From assembly GCF_017916325.1 (NCBI RefSeq), contig NC_090141.1, forward strand, positions 140,001-204,000: 64,000 nucleotides of DNA, given 5' to 3'. Under the pieces are notes generated by a model. The model was not told the DNA's origin. It did not search any database and saw nothing but the letters and a program-made list of their open reading frames with translations. The stretch is from Leishmania martiniquensis. Its lineage: Eukaryota; Euglenozoa; Kinetoplastea; Trypanosomatida; Trypanosomatidae. Positions 27,041-36,132 of this stretch are shown here, piece after piece (position 1 is the first letter of the stretch; each line of letters starts with the position of its first letter). The translations under genes were made by a program, and so were the position numbers.

Positions 27041-28840
27041 ATGACGTTCAACAGAGACGCGTCTGACTCGCAACAACGCACAGGGACAGGGGCGGCGGAG
27101 GGCGCCAATGGTGCTTCGACAGAGCCGCCGCCGCAGCCCTCTTTCTCCAGTGCTTCCGCCGCCGTTGTAGCATCGTCGTCTGGTGCAGCGGAGACCGAGA
27201 CGAATACAAAGGCCGTGGCAGCTTCGCGCAAGGCATTGGCCATGCACGACAAGACTGCCGTGGAAAGTGAGGGCGGCACCGCGAGCGTCGCTAGCGCATC
27301 TTCATCGTCCACTGCGTTGTCGTCGTTGAGCGCCGACGAGCAGCGTCGCCGCCGAATAGCCCTGTATGGCAGCCGCGCTATGGCTGCAGGTGGAAAGAGG
27401 GGTTCTGCCCTGACAGGGGACCTTCATCATAAGCTCACGCCGCGCGGGAGCGCACACGGCCGCCACGCCCTCACTGCCTTCGGCGCTCGCCGCGGTGGTG
27501 AGCTCACCTCCTACATTCAGCAGGGCGGCAACCTCGCCTCTCACGGGCGGTACCTAGTGGTCGGTGACGGCTTGATGGCACCGTTTATGGCGCTCTGCTT
27601 GCGTGTGCATGGACTCGAATGTGACCTCGCTCATCATCCCTCGCAGAACGACCTCGACCGCGGCACAATCGTATTGACGCCGTCCGTCACGCAGCTGATG
27701 GGCGACGTGCTCAACGTCTCCGTGCCGTCTGGCAGCGTTGTCGGGCGCGTGCTCACGTTCGACCACGTTGGGAACGACATGTGCGACATCGACCTTAACG
27801 AGTTTCGTGAAAAGGGTGAGAGCCCGACATTCTTCTGCTGCGATCGCCTAAAGGTGGAGTCAGCGCTGCTATCGCTGTGCCGCGTGGGCGCCCACAGCTG
27901 CGTGGTGCTGCCGAAGCCCCAGATGGACAAGGGCGGCCTGGAGGCCCTCGAGAACGGTGGTGTGCGGGTGCGCTTTTCCAGCGGGGTGCAGCAGGACTAT
28001 CTTGGTGTCATCTGCACGGCACGCAACCAGGACCTGGTACCGGAGCTGACGATCGACAAGGAAGAGCTTCAAGCCCGCGCCGAGAATGCCGAGAAGTACC
28101 GCGAAACGTTTAGTAAGTCCGTGCGGTGGATGGAGCTGTGCGTGCCGCCGCTGCCGGAGCTCGGCAAGTTTGAGAAGCGCTTCACCCCGGGCTCGCAGGA
28201 GATCGTTGAAATTCTTACACCGCGCGATGCCAAGATGACAGTGCGGCCGACGATGATGGCGACGAAGCTCTTCTACAACGTCACACTCACCATCCCCGAC
28301 GGCACGGCGGACCCGCGGCTGAAGAGCACCAGCACAAAACTTTTTTGGGACGATGTTGTCATGCACTGGACGTCGGGTGTGCCGGGGTACATCTCTCACA
28401 CGATGTTTCGGCCGATGTTCACGCACCTGCAGCAGAACTTCACCAAGTCGAGTGCGCTTGTCTACCGCACGCCGCTCTTCCTGATGCCGCACTGGTCAGA
28501 GGGCGGCGGCCGCGTGCTCAAAGTCGCCCACGCCGCGCACGGCTCATGCTTTGACGCGGTCGACGTGTCCGACGCGCAGGGCTTCACGGACTGCTTCACT
28601 CTGGCGCGCACGATTGCCGGTGGCGAGGATGTGGCAGCCTTTCTGAGGGAGCGGCGGCTGCAGGTAATGGAGGAGATGGACCACCACTCCCGCCTCACCT
28701 CTTACGGGCTCAGGGAGCGAGGGCAAGCGGCGTACATGATGTCCCGTTTCAGCATGAAGATCATGCGCATGTACAAGAAGAGCTGGCGGTCCATCCTGCA
28801 GAACTTCGTGACTTTGCTGCCCAAGAACCTCCCTCGGTGA
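27041..28840 (+). CDS. FAD-binding monooxygenase-like protein, 599 aa
   Basis: After a 165-residue Ser/Ala-rich leader, a Rossmann-type dinucleotide site begins with RYLVVGDGLMAPFMALCLRV; the glycine motif is GDGLMA (175-180), with the third Gly replaced by Ala. The downstream layout resembles aromatic-ring-hydroxylase/UbiH-type flavoproteins: a DRLKVESALLSL segment where these enzymes bind flavin after the substrate loop, a beta-rich middle, and a C-terminal helix pair with an FLRERRLQVMEEMDHHSRLT pattern like the final helices of that family. The usual GD motif for the FAD ribityl chain is not clear; the corresponding region reads DAVDVSDAQGF. It may therefore be a divergent or inactive member. 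The substrate cannot be inferred. The basic C-terminus ends in KKSWRSILQNFVTLLPKNLP. Confidence 0.65.
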   Translation: MTFNRDASDSQQRTGTGAAEGANGASTEPPPQPSFSSASAAVVASSSGAAETETNTKAVAASRKALAMHDKTAVESEGGTASVASASSSSTALSSLSADEQRRRRIALYGSRAMAAGGKRGSALTGDLHHKLTPRGSAHGRHALTAFGARRGGELTSYIQQGGNLASHGRYLVVGDGLMAPFMALCLRVHGLECDLAHHPSQNDLDRGTIVLTPSVTQLMGDVLNVSVPSGSVVGRVLTFDHVGNDMCDIDLNEFREKGESPTFFCCDRLKVESALLSLCRVGAHSCVVLPKPQMDKGGLEALENGGVRVRFSSGVQQDYLGVICTARNQDLVPELTIDKEELQARAENAEKYRETFSKSVRWMELCVPPLPELGKFEKRFTPGSQEIVEILTPRDAKMTVRPTMMATKLFYNVTLTIPDGTADPRLKSTSTKLFWDDVVMHWTSGVPGYISHTMFRPMFTHLQQNFTKSSALVYRTPLFLMPHWSEGGGRVLKVAHAAHGSCFDAVDVSDAQGFTDCFTLARTIAGGEDVAAFLRERRLQVMEEMDHHSRLTSYGLRERGQAAYMMSRFSMKIMRMYKKSWRSILQNFVTLLPKNLPR

Positions 28841-29419
28841 ACGCGCAGCCGCGCGCGTCTTTGCCGCGTGCCCCATCTGACAGCTTCTCTCTCTCTCTTT
28901 CTCTGTCTCCCGAGCCGCTGCACCTTGCAGCTATCGTGCATGCGTGGGCTTGCATGTGTGCCCTTAGGAGGAGGAGGAGGAGAGGCGATGAGGCACGTGG
29001 TGCAGTGAACAAGCTCGTCGCCGTCCGGTGCGTATGTGCGTGTATGTGGTGCTCTTCAGCGCGCCGCCGTCCTGCCCGCCCTCTCCTCTTTCCTCCACTT
29101 GTGTGCGGCTCTGTGCGTATGCGTGCCGATCGACGCCCATGCACCGGGCCGGGCAGCCCTCCCCGCCACTCCTATTCGCTGCTTTCCTCTTCCCCAGGCC
29201 GCATCTGCCACGGCCTTCTCACTCTCGTCGAGTGTGCAGGTGAATGGCGGAGAGTGCGGAATGGGGAGCGGAGGGCCTCGGCGGATGATGGCCGGTCCTG
29301 GTCATGCGCGAGAGGGGAGGTGAACAGGACTCAGCACTTACGTGCTAACACAGAGAGGGCTAGTGAGCCTGCGAGGGAGAGGCGGAAAGGCGCAGCTCAT
29401 TGATGACGGCGAGTCTCAC

Positions 29420-29436
29420 AATATATATATATATAT
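29420..29436. repeat. (AT)n microsatellite
   Basis: A 17-bp pure AT run in the spacer. Confidence 0.85.
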
Positions 29437-29838
29437 CAGCCATGGCGAGCATCCATCTCGACTGCATTGTGCGCTACCGCGTCAGCGGGGTGCGGAGAGG
29501 GGGGAAGGGTGGTGGTGGGATGACGAGAGGAGCCCTCGACGCCGCTTGTCGTATGTGCGTGTCTGCGCACGAGTGAAGACGTGCGTGGATGTGCCATTCT
29601 TTCGGTGGTACGCGGGGCCTCACCAAACTCGCTGTGGTTTACCGTCCCTCTGCCGCATATACGCACGGACACAGACACGCGCACATGCTCAGCCGCGATG
29701 GGCGGCTGAAGCTTCGAAGCCGTTCCCCCAGCCCCACACCCCCCTCCTCCGCCGCCGATGTGCACTTCCCCCTCTTTGTTTCCTGCACAAAGAGCGAAGG
29801 GTTGGACCAGCGATACTGGTCTACGTGCCCACCCATCC

Positions 29839-29873
29839 CACCTCGTCCTTCTCCTCCTATCGGCGCTCTCTAG
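29839..29873 (+). promoter_or_regulatory. Predicted trans-splice acceptor, methyltransferase gene
   Basis: A pyrimidine tract ends in CTCTCTAG with AG at 29872-29873, 13 nt before the ATG at 29887. This excludes the longer frame open from 29758. Confidence 0.55.
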
Positions 29874-29886
29874 AGACGCGTTAAGC

Positions 29887-31533
29887 ATGCCTGCAAGAAC
29901 TTTCGCAGCTGCGCTGCGTTATACACGACCGCTTCTGGCGTACAACAAGTCCAGCGGCTACCGCTGGAGCCCCATTCCGAAGCCGCCTCCCCCGCACTAT
30001 GATCGCCTCTACGGCGTCCACTCTGTGCTGAACACGCTGCGAGTGGCGGCCCAGCAACAGCAACAGCAAAAGGCTGCGGACACATCACGCACAACTCGTG
30101 CAGCTAAATGTGCGCCTTCCACTACACCTCGCGACTCCCACCCGTCGTCGACGACAGCAGCGCGCGCGCCGCTGCTTCACCCGAACCGGGCGCATCTCGC
30201 GTGCCTTTACGTTCGCGACTTCAGCCTCGAGAAGGTGGGCGACGGCAGCATCGGCGCCGATGACGGAGCAAGCAGCACCAGCTCCGCTCTGCCGGAGGAG
30301 AAGAAGAGCCACCGCCCGGAACGCGGGCCGCCCATGCGCAGAAAGAAGGCCATCCCTCGCCGCTACGTGGCGGTGCGCTGCATCACTGCCCTCGCCGAAT
30401 CGTTGAAGGTGCCTGTGCGATTTGTGCCGCGCGCGGAGCTGGTGCAGCTGTGTGGGGAGCGGCGTAACCAGAGCGTTGTCCTCGAGGTGTCGTCGTACAA
30501 GCCGAAATCGATCCGGCACCTCGGCGAGATATGGGGAGCGGAGAGCGCGGCAGCCACAGCAGCAGACGCAGCCTCTGCTACCGCAGCGGTGGCGGGTAGC
30601 GCACTTGGCGCGTCGCCCAGCACACAGACGCTCGAGGGCTCCGGTGGCGTTGTCACGGTGCTCTTCCTCGAGCGTGTCATCGACCCCACCAACGTCGGAG
30701 GAATCCTTCGCACCGCATTTTTTTTTGGCATCGATCACGTTGTGCTGAGCCGCCATTGTGCAACTTGTACCGCCGCTGTTTCTCGCACGAGTACAGGATT
30801 TCTCGAGCACCTGCATGTGTATCGGGCTGCCACATCCTCCGCAGCCTTCCTGCGGGCCTCGCGCGAGGTCTGGGCGTCTAGGGCGTCGCCGTCGTCTGCA
30901 ACCGCTGCCAGTGGACTAGAGGTTATCGCGAGTGCAGCGGTGTCGCACACGAGGGCTGAGCGACGCGACGCGTGTGAAAGCACCCCGGCGTTGCCGTCTT
31001 GCGTCTCGGGCGATTCGGCGCTGAGCGAGGTGAGCGGTGAAAAAGGCGATGACCACGCCTGCGCGTGCCGACAGATGCGGCAGCCCTATCCCTCGTCGGT
31101 ACGTGTGCTGCTGCTCGGCAACGAGGACGCCGGCTTGCCGCCCGATCTCCTACAGTGGTGCACGCACGTGGCGCACATCCGCTCTCCTCGGCAGGCGCGT
31201 CTGCGCCACGTGCGTACCAGCTCACAGGGTGCGGCGCGCAAAGAAGATGCGGAGGTGTACGACATGGACACCGAAGTGGATTCGGCAGACGTGCAGGTCT
31301 TCACCAGCCCCCTCGACAGCGCCACTGACACATCTGCAGCCTCCGCCGAGGCGCTCGATACGCACCAGCATAGCCTGCGCCGACTGGCACGCGTCCGCGA
31401 CAAGGAAGTCTCGCTGAACGTCAATACCGCCACGGCAGCGCTGCTGTCTGCCCTATGCGGGGTGGACGGGCCGCTTGGTAATGGCAGCAGCCACCTGGGG
31501 CTGGTCGACGTGCAGCCAATGTGCTCGCCGTGA
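29887..31533 (+). CDS. TrmH/SpoU-family RNA 2'-O-ribose methyltransferase, 548 aa
   Basis: SPOUT enzymes transfer a methyl group from S-adenosylmethionine to a ribose in rRNA or tRNA. The N-terminal substrate-binding domain starts with YGVHSVLNTLR (about 42-52). The catalytic knot has motif 1 DPTNVGGILRTA (266-277, with the conserved Asn and Arg), motif 2 LGNEDAGLP (410-418) and motif 3 SLNVNTAT (509-516). All key residues are present, so it should be active. The domain is expanded by low-complexity insertions: a Gln/Ala run near 57-65, an Ala-rich run at about 220-250, and long inserts between motifs 1-2 and 2-3. The basic N-terminus (MPARTFAAALRYTRPLLAY) resembles a mitochondrial presequence, so the mitochondrial large rRNA, as for yeast Mrm1, is a reasonable guess for the target. 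Confidence 0.85.
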   Translation: MPARTFAAALRYTRPLLAYNKSSGYRWSPIPKPPPPHYDRLYGVHSVLNTLRVAAQQQQQQKAADTSRTTRAAKCAPSTTPRDSHPSSTTAARAPLLHPNRAHLACLYVRDFSLEKVGDGSIGADDGASSTSSALPEEKKSHRPERGPPMRRKKAIPRRYVAVRCITALAESLKVPVRFVPRAELVQLCGERRNQSVVLEVSSYKPKSIRHLGEIWGAESAAATAADAASATAAVAGSALGASPSTQTLEGSGGVVTVLFLERVIDPTNVGGILRTAFFFGIDHVVLSRHCATCTAAVSRTSTGFLEHLHVYRAATSSAAFLRASREVWASRASPSSATAASGLEVIASAAVSHTRAERRDACESTPALPSCVSGDSALSEVSGEKGDDHACACRQMRQPYPSSVRVLLLGNEDAGLPPDLLQWCTHVAHIRSPRQARLRHVRTSSQGAARKEDAEVYDMDTEVDSADVQVFTSPLDSATDTSAASAEALDTHQHSLRRLARVRDKEVSLNVNTATAALLSALCGVDGPLGNGSSHLGLVDVQPMCSP

Positions 31534-32332
31534 ACGTGCTTCTTCCCCCCTCCCCTCCCCTCCGCATTAACTCACCCCTTCAGCCTCGGTCACCACATTA
31601 ACTCCGGAGTCACTCCCTCTCAAAGAGATGCATGAGCACACGAACCGAATCAGAGAGTGGGGGAGAGAGAGAACAACAGCCTCAGGGATCATGGAGGCCA
31701 CTCCCCCTCCCCTACTCGACGCGTACAGGCACGCGATCATGCACTCCTCATGCGTAGCGATGCCCATGTAGGCGGGGGGGCCAAGGGGGCCTGCCGTGCT
31801 GCCATCACCTCCTTTGTGTGGGAAAGGGGCCTTTCCGGAGGCGTACCGGTTTTCCTCGTCGCAGGCGCGATGCCCTCCCCCGCCACCACTGCGCGGCTGC
31901 ATGCTTGATGGGTGTCCGTGGCGACGGCATATGACGCGCGGCGCAGCCCACCTCACAGAAAGAGGCGCGTGTTGTCGTGCGCACGTGAGTGCTCAGCACA
32001 TCATCCTCTCTCGCCCTGTGATCTGCGCGACCCCCCCTCCCTCCTCTTCCCTGCAGCGTGTGCGAGTACGTGTGGCTCTGCACAGTGGACACGCGTCATC
32101 CCTCTCCCTACACCCCACACAGGCATACGTGCCTGAACCGACATCTTTGCTCCTCTGCTTTTATCTTGCGAACGCGCTGCGCCTCTGCTCGCTGTGCAGC
32201 TCAGGAGCACTGCGTCCTCTCCGCCTTCCCCCCCTCCCAGCATCGCTGCCTTTGCACTTCAGCTCTGTCAGCGCACAGCCTCCCGCCTCCTGACTTCCTT
32301 CGGTGCGTATCGCCAGCACTGCTTTTTCAGCC
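31534..32332. other. Intergenic region between methyltransferase and U-box genes
   Basis: Non-coding spacer with C/T tracts just after the stop codon (31540-31565) and near 32030-32055. The best splice acceptor is the AG at 32239-32240, after a run of C and T, 92 nt before the next ATG. An AG at 32329-32330 lies too close to the start to be preferred. Confidence 0.6.
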
Positions 32333-34297
32333 ATGCAGCCAACGAACTTGCCGCGCGTCTCTAGTGTCGTGGCGCGCCTGTGCGCCATCCTCGGCGATGA
32401 ACTCTTCCCCGTTGCGGTTTGGCTGTCTATGTTCGGCGTCACGCGTCTCGCACCCTCATTGGTGCTGCGCTTATCGATGTCACTCCCGCAGGTGATGGAC
32501 GTGCCGCGACTGCTGCTTTGGCGACGAGGGCGCGACGTCCACAACGGTGCTCCGGGCAGGAGCTTTCTGAGCTCTGGCATCAGCGCGGCTGCCGACGCCG
32601 CCGCCGCGCACCTTGCAGAGCTCATTAAGAGCACCCCTCCTAGCTCCAGCAGCGATCTTACGCACCTTAGCGGCGGCGGCAGCAGCAGCAGCAATGCTTA
32701 CGATGTGACGATCCGTGCATCTTGGCAGCGTCTCTATCATCGATCTCTCGAGTTGCTTGTCTCCCTCTTCACGTACCCGACACGTTTGTGGACGTATATC
32801 CTCTTCCAGTGTAGCCAGAGCGCCTCGCGCAGGAATACGGCTGCCACAGCGCACGGTGGTGGAGGCGGCCAACCAGCGGCTGTGGAGCTGCTCTTGCGGC
32901 TTGTCACTAGCTTCACCTCGACGTGGATTCACGCGAGCGGCAGCATGCTATTCGACACCATCGTCACCTACCTTAGTACTCGCATGGGCAGCTGGGGTAG
33001 CGGCAGCATCGGTGGTGGCAGCGGCCGACGGCACAGGGGCCTCAGCAGCGGCTGGCGTGACCTGATCGTCGCGTCGTGCGTGTCGACTGGGCTTAACCTT
33101 TTAGTGCAGACATACTGCGTGGAGGCGCTGACGAGCGTGGGCGAGATTCGGACGCTGTCGCCGGCGACCGCCGCTGGCGATGCACCATCACCGTCCTTCG
33201 GCGATCGGATGCAGTTTATGCTCTCGATCTTCTCCCGATTAGGCAGCAAGGAGTGCCTGTACCGCCTGTGCCGCATGGCACTGCAGCCGCAGTCGGTCTA
33301 CCCCTCTGAAGCCGTTGAGACGGGGCAGGCGTCCGCATCGCCGTCGTCTCTGTCCAACAGAGTAGCGCAACAGTACCCCACTCACGCAGCAGCCTCATCG
33401 CCGTCGTCTCCATCTGCTGCCACTTCGCGAGCGCAGTCCCGGCCGGCACGCGTGTACTTGTGCGGCGGCAACGCCTTCGTTTTCGCCCTCAGCGGCTTCC
33501 GCTTCGCCTACTACGGTGATCCGCAGCAACTCACGACAGCTGCGTCAAACTTCATTACAGACGCCTTAGACCTCGTGCTGCGGCAGGCGCGCCAGCGGGC
33601 TGCGGCGCAGAACGGCCGCGCGCCAGAGGCGCTGCTGGAGGGGCAGGTGTGGCGGCCACCGCCGTCGTTGTCGTCGGACTACGACGTCGTTCTCGCTCCC
33701 GCCGCCTCCCTGCAGCTGCTCCCCATTTACATGGCGAACTTCACCGTTGGCGCTGGTGTTGGCCTTGTGTGGCGCGAGCGCCGCCACCTCGCTGCCCTCC
33801 GCCGTGTTCCGCTGCTGAGAAGCGTCGCGGAGCTTTTGTTTCCGCTGCCACCGCCGCCACTGCGACTGCCCGAGGCGTTGCAGGAACTGAGCCCGGAGAG
33901 CCATGTGCTATGGGTCCACCCGAACGGCCGAGTCGAGGTGTCGGGAGACGCGCTGCCAGAGCCTACTTCGAAGGCTGGTGCGCCGACACCAACGGCGAGG
34001 GGGGCAGACACGTCGCCGGCGGACGCCTTTCCCTCACCGCAAGCGACACGCATCGTGGCTGCGCAGGATCTGTTCTGCCCCATTAAGCGCACGCTAATGT
34101 GCGACCCGGTATGTACTGCTGACGGGTTCACTTACGACCGTGACGGCATCGAGGAGTGGCTGCGGGCGCACGACACAGCGCCGCTGACAAACCTGCCTCT
34201 GGGCAGAACGACGCTGAGCGTGAACTGGCAAGCTCGACAGAGAATCAGCGAGTTGGTCCTGCAATACACTGCTGCCGCAGGCATGGTGAGCAGATGA
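32333..34297 (+). CDS. U-box E3 ubiquitin ligase-like protein, 654 aa
   Basis: The C-terminal 75 residues (about 574-648) form a canonical U-box, the RING-like fold that recruits an E2 enzyme. It has FCPIKRTLMCDPVCTADGFT and then YDRDGIEEWL, with the usual Pro after the first Cys, the Asp-Pro-Val and the Asp-Gly-x-Thr-Tyr turn. The final helix is WQARQRISELV. The rest is unusual: an N-terminal hydrophobic stretch (about 10-60, including LFPVAVWLSMFG), further hydrophobic segments at about 195-215, 243-262 and 460-485, and Ser/Gly inserts. These suggest membrane association, with the U-box exposed to the cytosol. No TPR, armadillo or WD40 partner domain is seen. The start is the first ATG after the predicted acceptor. 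Confidence 0.85.
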   Translation: MQPTNLPRVSSVVARLCAILGDELFPVAVWLSMFGVTRLAPSLVLRLSMSLPQVMDVPRLLLWRRGRDVHNGAPGRSFLSSGISAAADAAAAHLAELIKSTPPSSSSDLTHLSGGGSSSSNAYDVTIRASWQRLYHRSLELLVSLFTYPTRLWTYILFQCSQSASRRNTAATAHGGGGGQPAAVELLLRLVTSFTSTWIHASGSMLFDTIVTYLSTRMGSWGSGSIGGGSGRRHRGLSSGWRDLIVASCVSTGLNLLVQTYCVEALTSVGEIRTLSPATAAGDAPSPSFGDRMQFMLSIFSRLGSKECLYRLCRMALQPQSVYPSEAVETGQASASPSSLSNRVAQQYPTHAAASSPSSPSAATSRAQSRPARVYLCGGNAFVFALSGFRFAYYGDPQQLTTAASNFITDALDLVLRQARQRAAAQNGRAPEALLEGQVWRPPPSLSSDYDVVLAPAASLQLLPIYMANFTVGAGVGLVWRERRHLAALRRVPLLRSVAELLFPLPPPPLRLPEALQELSPESHVLWVHPNGRVEVSGDALPEPTSKAGAPTPTARGADTSPADAFPSPQATRIVAAQDLFCPIKRTLMCDPVCTADGFTYDRDGIEEWLRAHDTAPLTNLPLGRTTLSVNWQARQRISELVLQYTAAAGMVSR

Positions 34298-34926
34298 GGC
34301 GACTGAGGTGCGTAAAGGGCTTCCGCATCTGTGCACGTGTGTGTCTCTTCGTCCTGTTGCCTTCCTCTTTCATCACTGCGCGTTGTTCTCGCCTCTTCTC
34401 CCCTGCTCACCGAACAGTTCTGACGCCCACCCCTCCTCCCTCCCCTCTACTCGGTGCCTCGAGTGCTCCTACGGCCTCTTCCAGCCCTCTCTCTGCCGCA
34501 GGTCCCTCTCCCTCGACGGAGCCTCCTCGCTCGAACGACACACGTGCGCAGGACACTTATGCACACCTCCAGCAACACCGCCGATAAAAGTATTCGCATG
34601 CGAGGGAGTATATGCAAGTGGGTGTGCGAGTGGGCGCGCCTTGCATGGGTGCCTGGCTACCGTTACCGCTAAGATTGCTTGTGCTTCTTCCGCATCTACA
34701 TGCGCGGCCTTGTGGCTGCCGAACTTGTGTGTGTGTGTGCGTGCGTGTGTGAGGGAGGGAGGGAGTCGGTGGGGAGCCGGAGGGGCTCGGGCGAGAGAGG
34801 GGGGAGGCCACGAGGCAGATGCACATACGCCCACTGCAGCGAGGTCGAGCGAATGCGCCGACTCGTCCATTTCATACCCACACGTTGTGGAACCCCGCAG
34901 GGGGTGGGGGAAGCGCTGAAGCTGTC

Positions 34927-35047
34927 GCCGATGCGCCGTCCTGCAGATGCGGTGCACACGTGCGTGGGCATGCGCGTTGGCGGGTGCATAGCTGTCACCC
35001 ACATGCCCACGCACATGTGCACCGCATCTGCAGGACGGCGCGTCGGC
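34927..35047. repeat. Long inverted repeat (46-bp arms) in spacer
   Basis: Arms 34927-34972 and 35002-35047 pair at 44 of 46 positions around a 29-nt loop. The loop holds an inner stem (34982-34986 with 34996-35000). One of the two mismatches would be a G-U pair in the + strand RNA. It starts about 630 bp after the U-box stop codon and is likely in its 3' UTR. Confidence 0.95.
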
Positions 35048-35427
35048 ATCCTTGCCCCCCTTACGCGTGTGTCAGCGATGCCGACGAGGTGCGCGGCGTA
35101 ATGGCATGCAGTCATCGCGTATGCGTCGCTCTCATCTTCTCCGCTCCTGTCCCGCCACCTTGACGTTATGCCATTCACCCTTGTCTCCTCTCGATGCCGT
35201 CTTGGCGCTCTCACGACAGCCACCACCACCACCACGACCGCGACCACGACCAGCACTTCCATTGATCGATTATTTTGGTGGTGCCTCTGAGGCGCGTAAC
35301 CACAGACGCACTCTCACGCACATCCTGTGCAACTCACGCGTCTTGGCTACGCCGTGTGTGCGCGCGCGATACAAGCTGCACCATTACCGCGAATCGCGCG
35401 CGCACTTCGCTTTCCTTCTCTGTGGTA

Positions 35428-35432
35428 CACAC

Positions 35433-35463
<31 letters not shown>

Positions 35464-35520
35464 CACATATGCATATATACACACACGCACACACACGCAC
35501 ACACACGCACACACACGCAT
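35428..35520. repeat. Compound (AT)n and decamer microsatellite
   Basis: An AT run of about 30 bp is followed by four near-exact copies of the decamer ACACACGCAC (about 35480-35519). Confidence 0.9.
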
Positions 35521-36132
35521 GCGCACTCGGGGCGACTCACCTCGTGTGCGCGCCATCTTCTTGCACGCCCCCTTCTCCCCCTTCGCTTTCCCCTCCCGCG
35601 TCTCTTCATTTCACGAGCTTGCGTGAATGTAACGGAGCCGTCACTGAGCTTGAGTGGCACACACATACACACACACGCACGCACGCACGCACGCATACCT
35701 TCACTGAGGCGTGTGTGTGTGTGTGCTTGTTGGTGTGCGGCTCTCTGTCTCAGCGTGCGGCGGACACGTTCTGCCGCCGCCCCCCTCCCCCTCCCTCCAC
35801 GATTACTTGAGCTCTCCGCCGCTGTCTGACGGTCTTCCGTTGCGTGACTTGTTGAGCCTCTCTTCTTCACTTTCACTCAAGTTGGTTTGCGTGCCCGGTT
35901 AGTCTACTCCGTCCCCCTTCCCCCCTCCCTCTCCCTCCCTCTTATCGTGCACTCCGTGGCCGTCTTGGAGCTCTTCCTCCTCCTCCTCCCTTCCCCCTCT
36001 CTGTCTGTTCGTGTGTGCGTGTGCGTGTGTTGATGCAGAGGTCGATCGGTTGTGTGGCTCATCACGGCGTAGAAGCGTGCATCTGCACGCAGTGGGAGAG
36101 AAAGGCACACACGCACACATACATACGCACGC

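Larger units (their letters stand above)
28841..29886. other. Intergenic region between FAD-like and methyltransferase genes
   Basis: Non-coding spacer. It contains a CT run near 28886-28905, an AGG run near 28965-28985, an (AT)n run at 29420-29436 and C/T tracts near 29725-29780 and 29830-29870. Open frames on either strand here show no product I can support. Confidence 0.6.
34298..36132. other. Intergenic region between U-box and LRR genes
   Basis: The longest spacer (1.8 kb). It contains a near-perfect inverted repeat at 34927-35047, a compound (AT)n/(CA)n block at 35428-35520, a CACG run near 35662-35694, a (GT)n run near 35710-35724, and a long pyrimidine tract (35903-36008). The first AG after that tract, at 36037-36038, is the best acceptor for the next gene, and no ATG lies between it and 36133. 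Confidence 0.6.

Noticed and set aside
34927..35047. Interpretation of the hairpin as a bacterial-type transcription terminator
   Set aside because: Kinetoplastid polycistronic transcription does not use rho-independent terminators, and genes in the same direction continue downstream.
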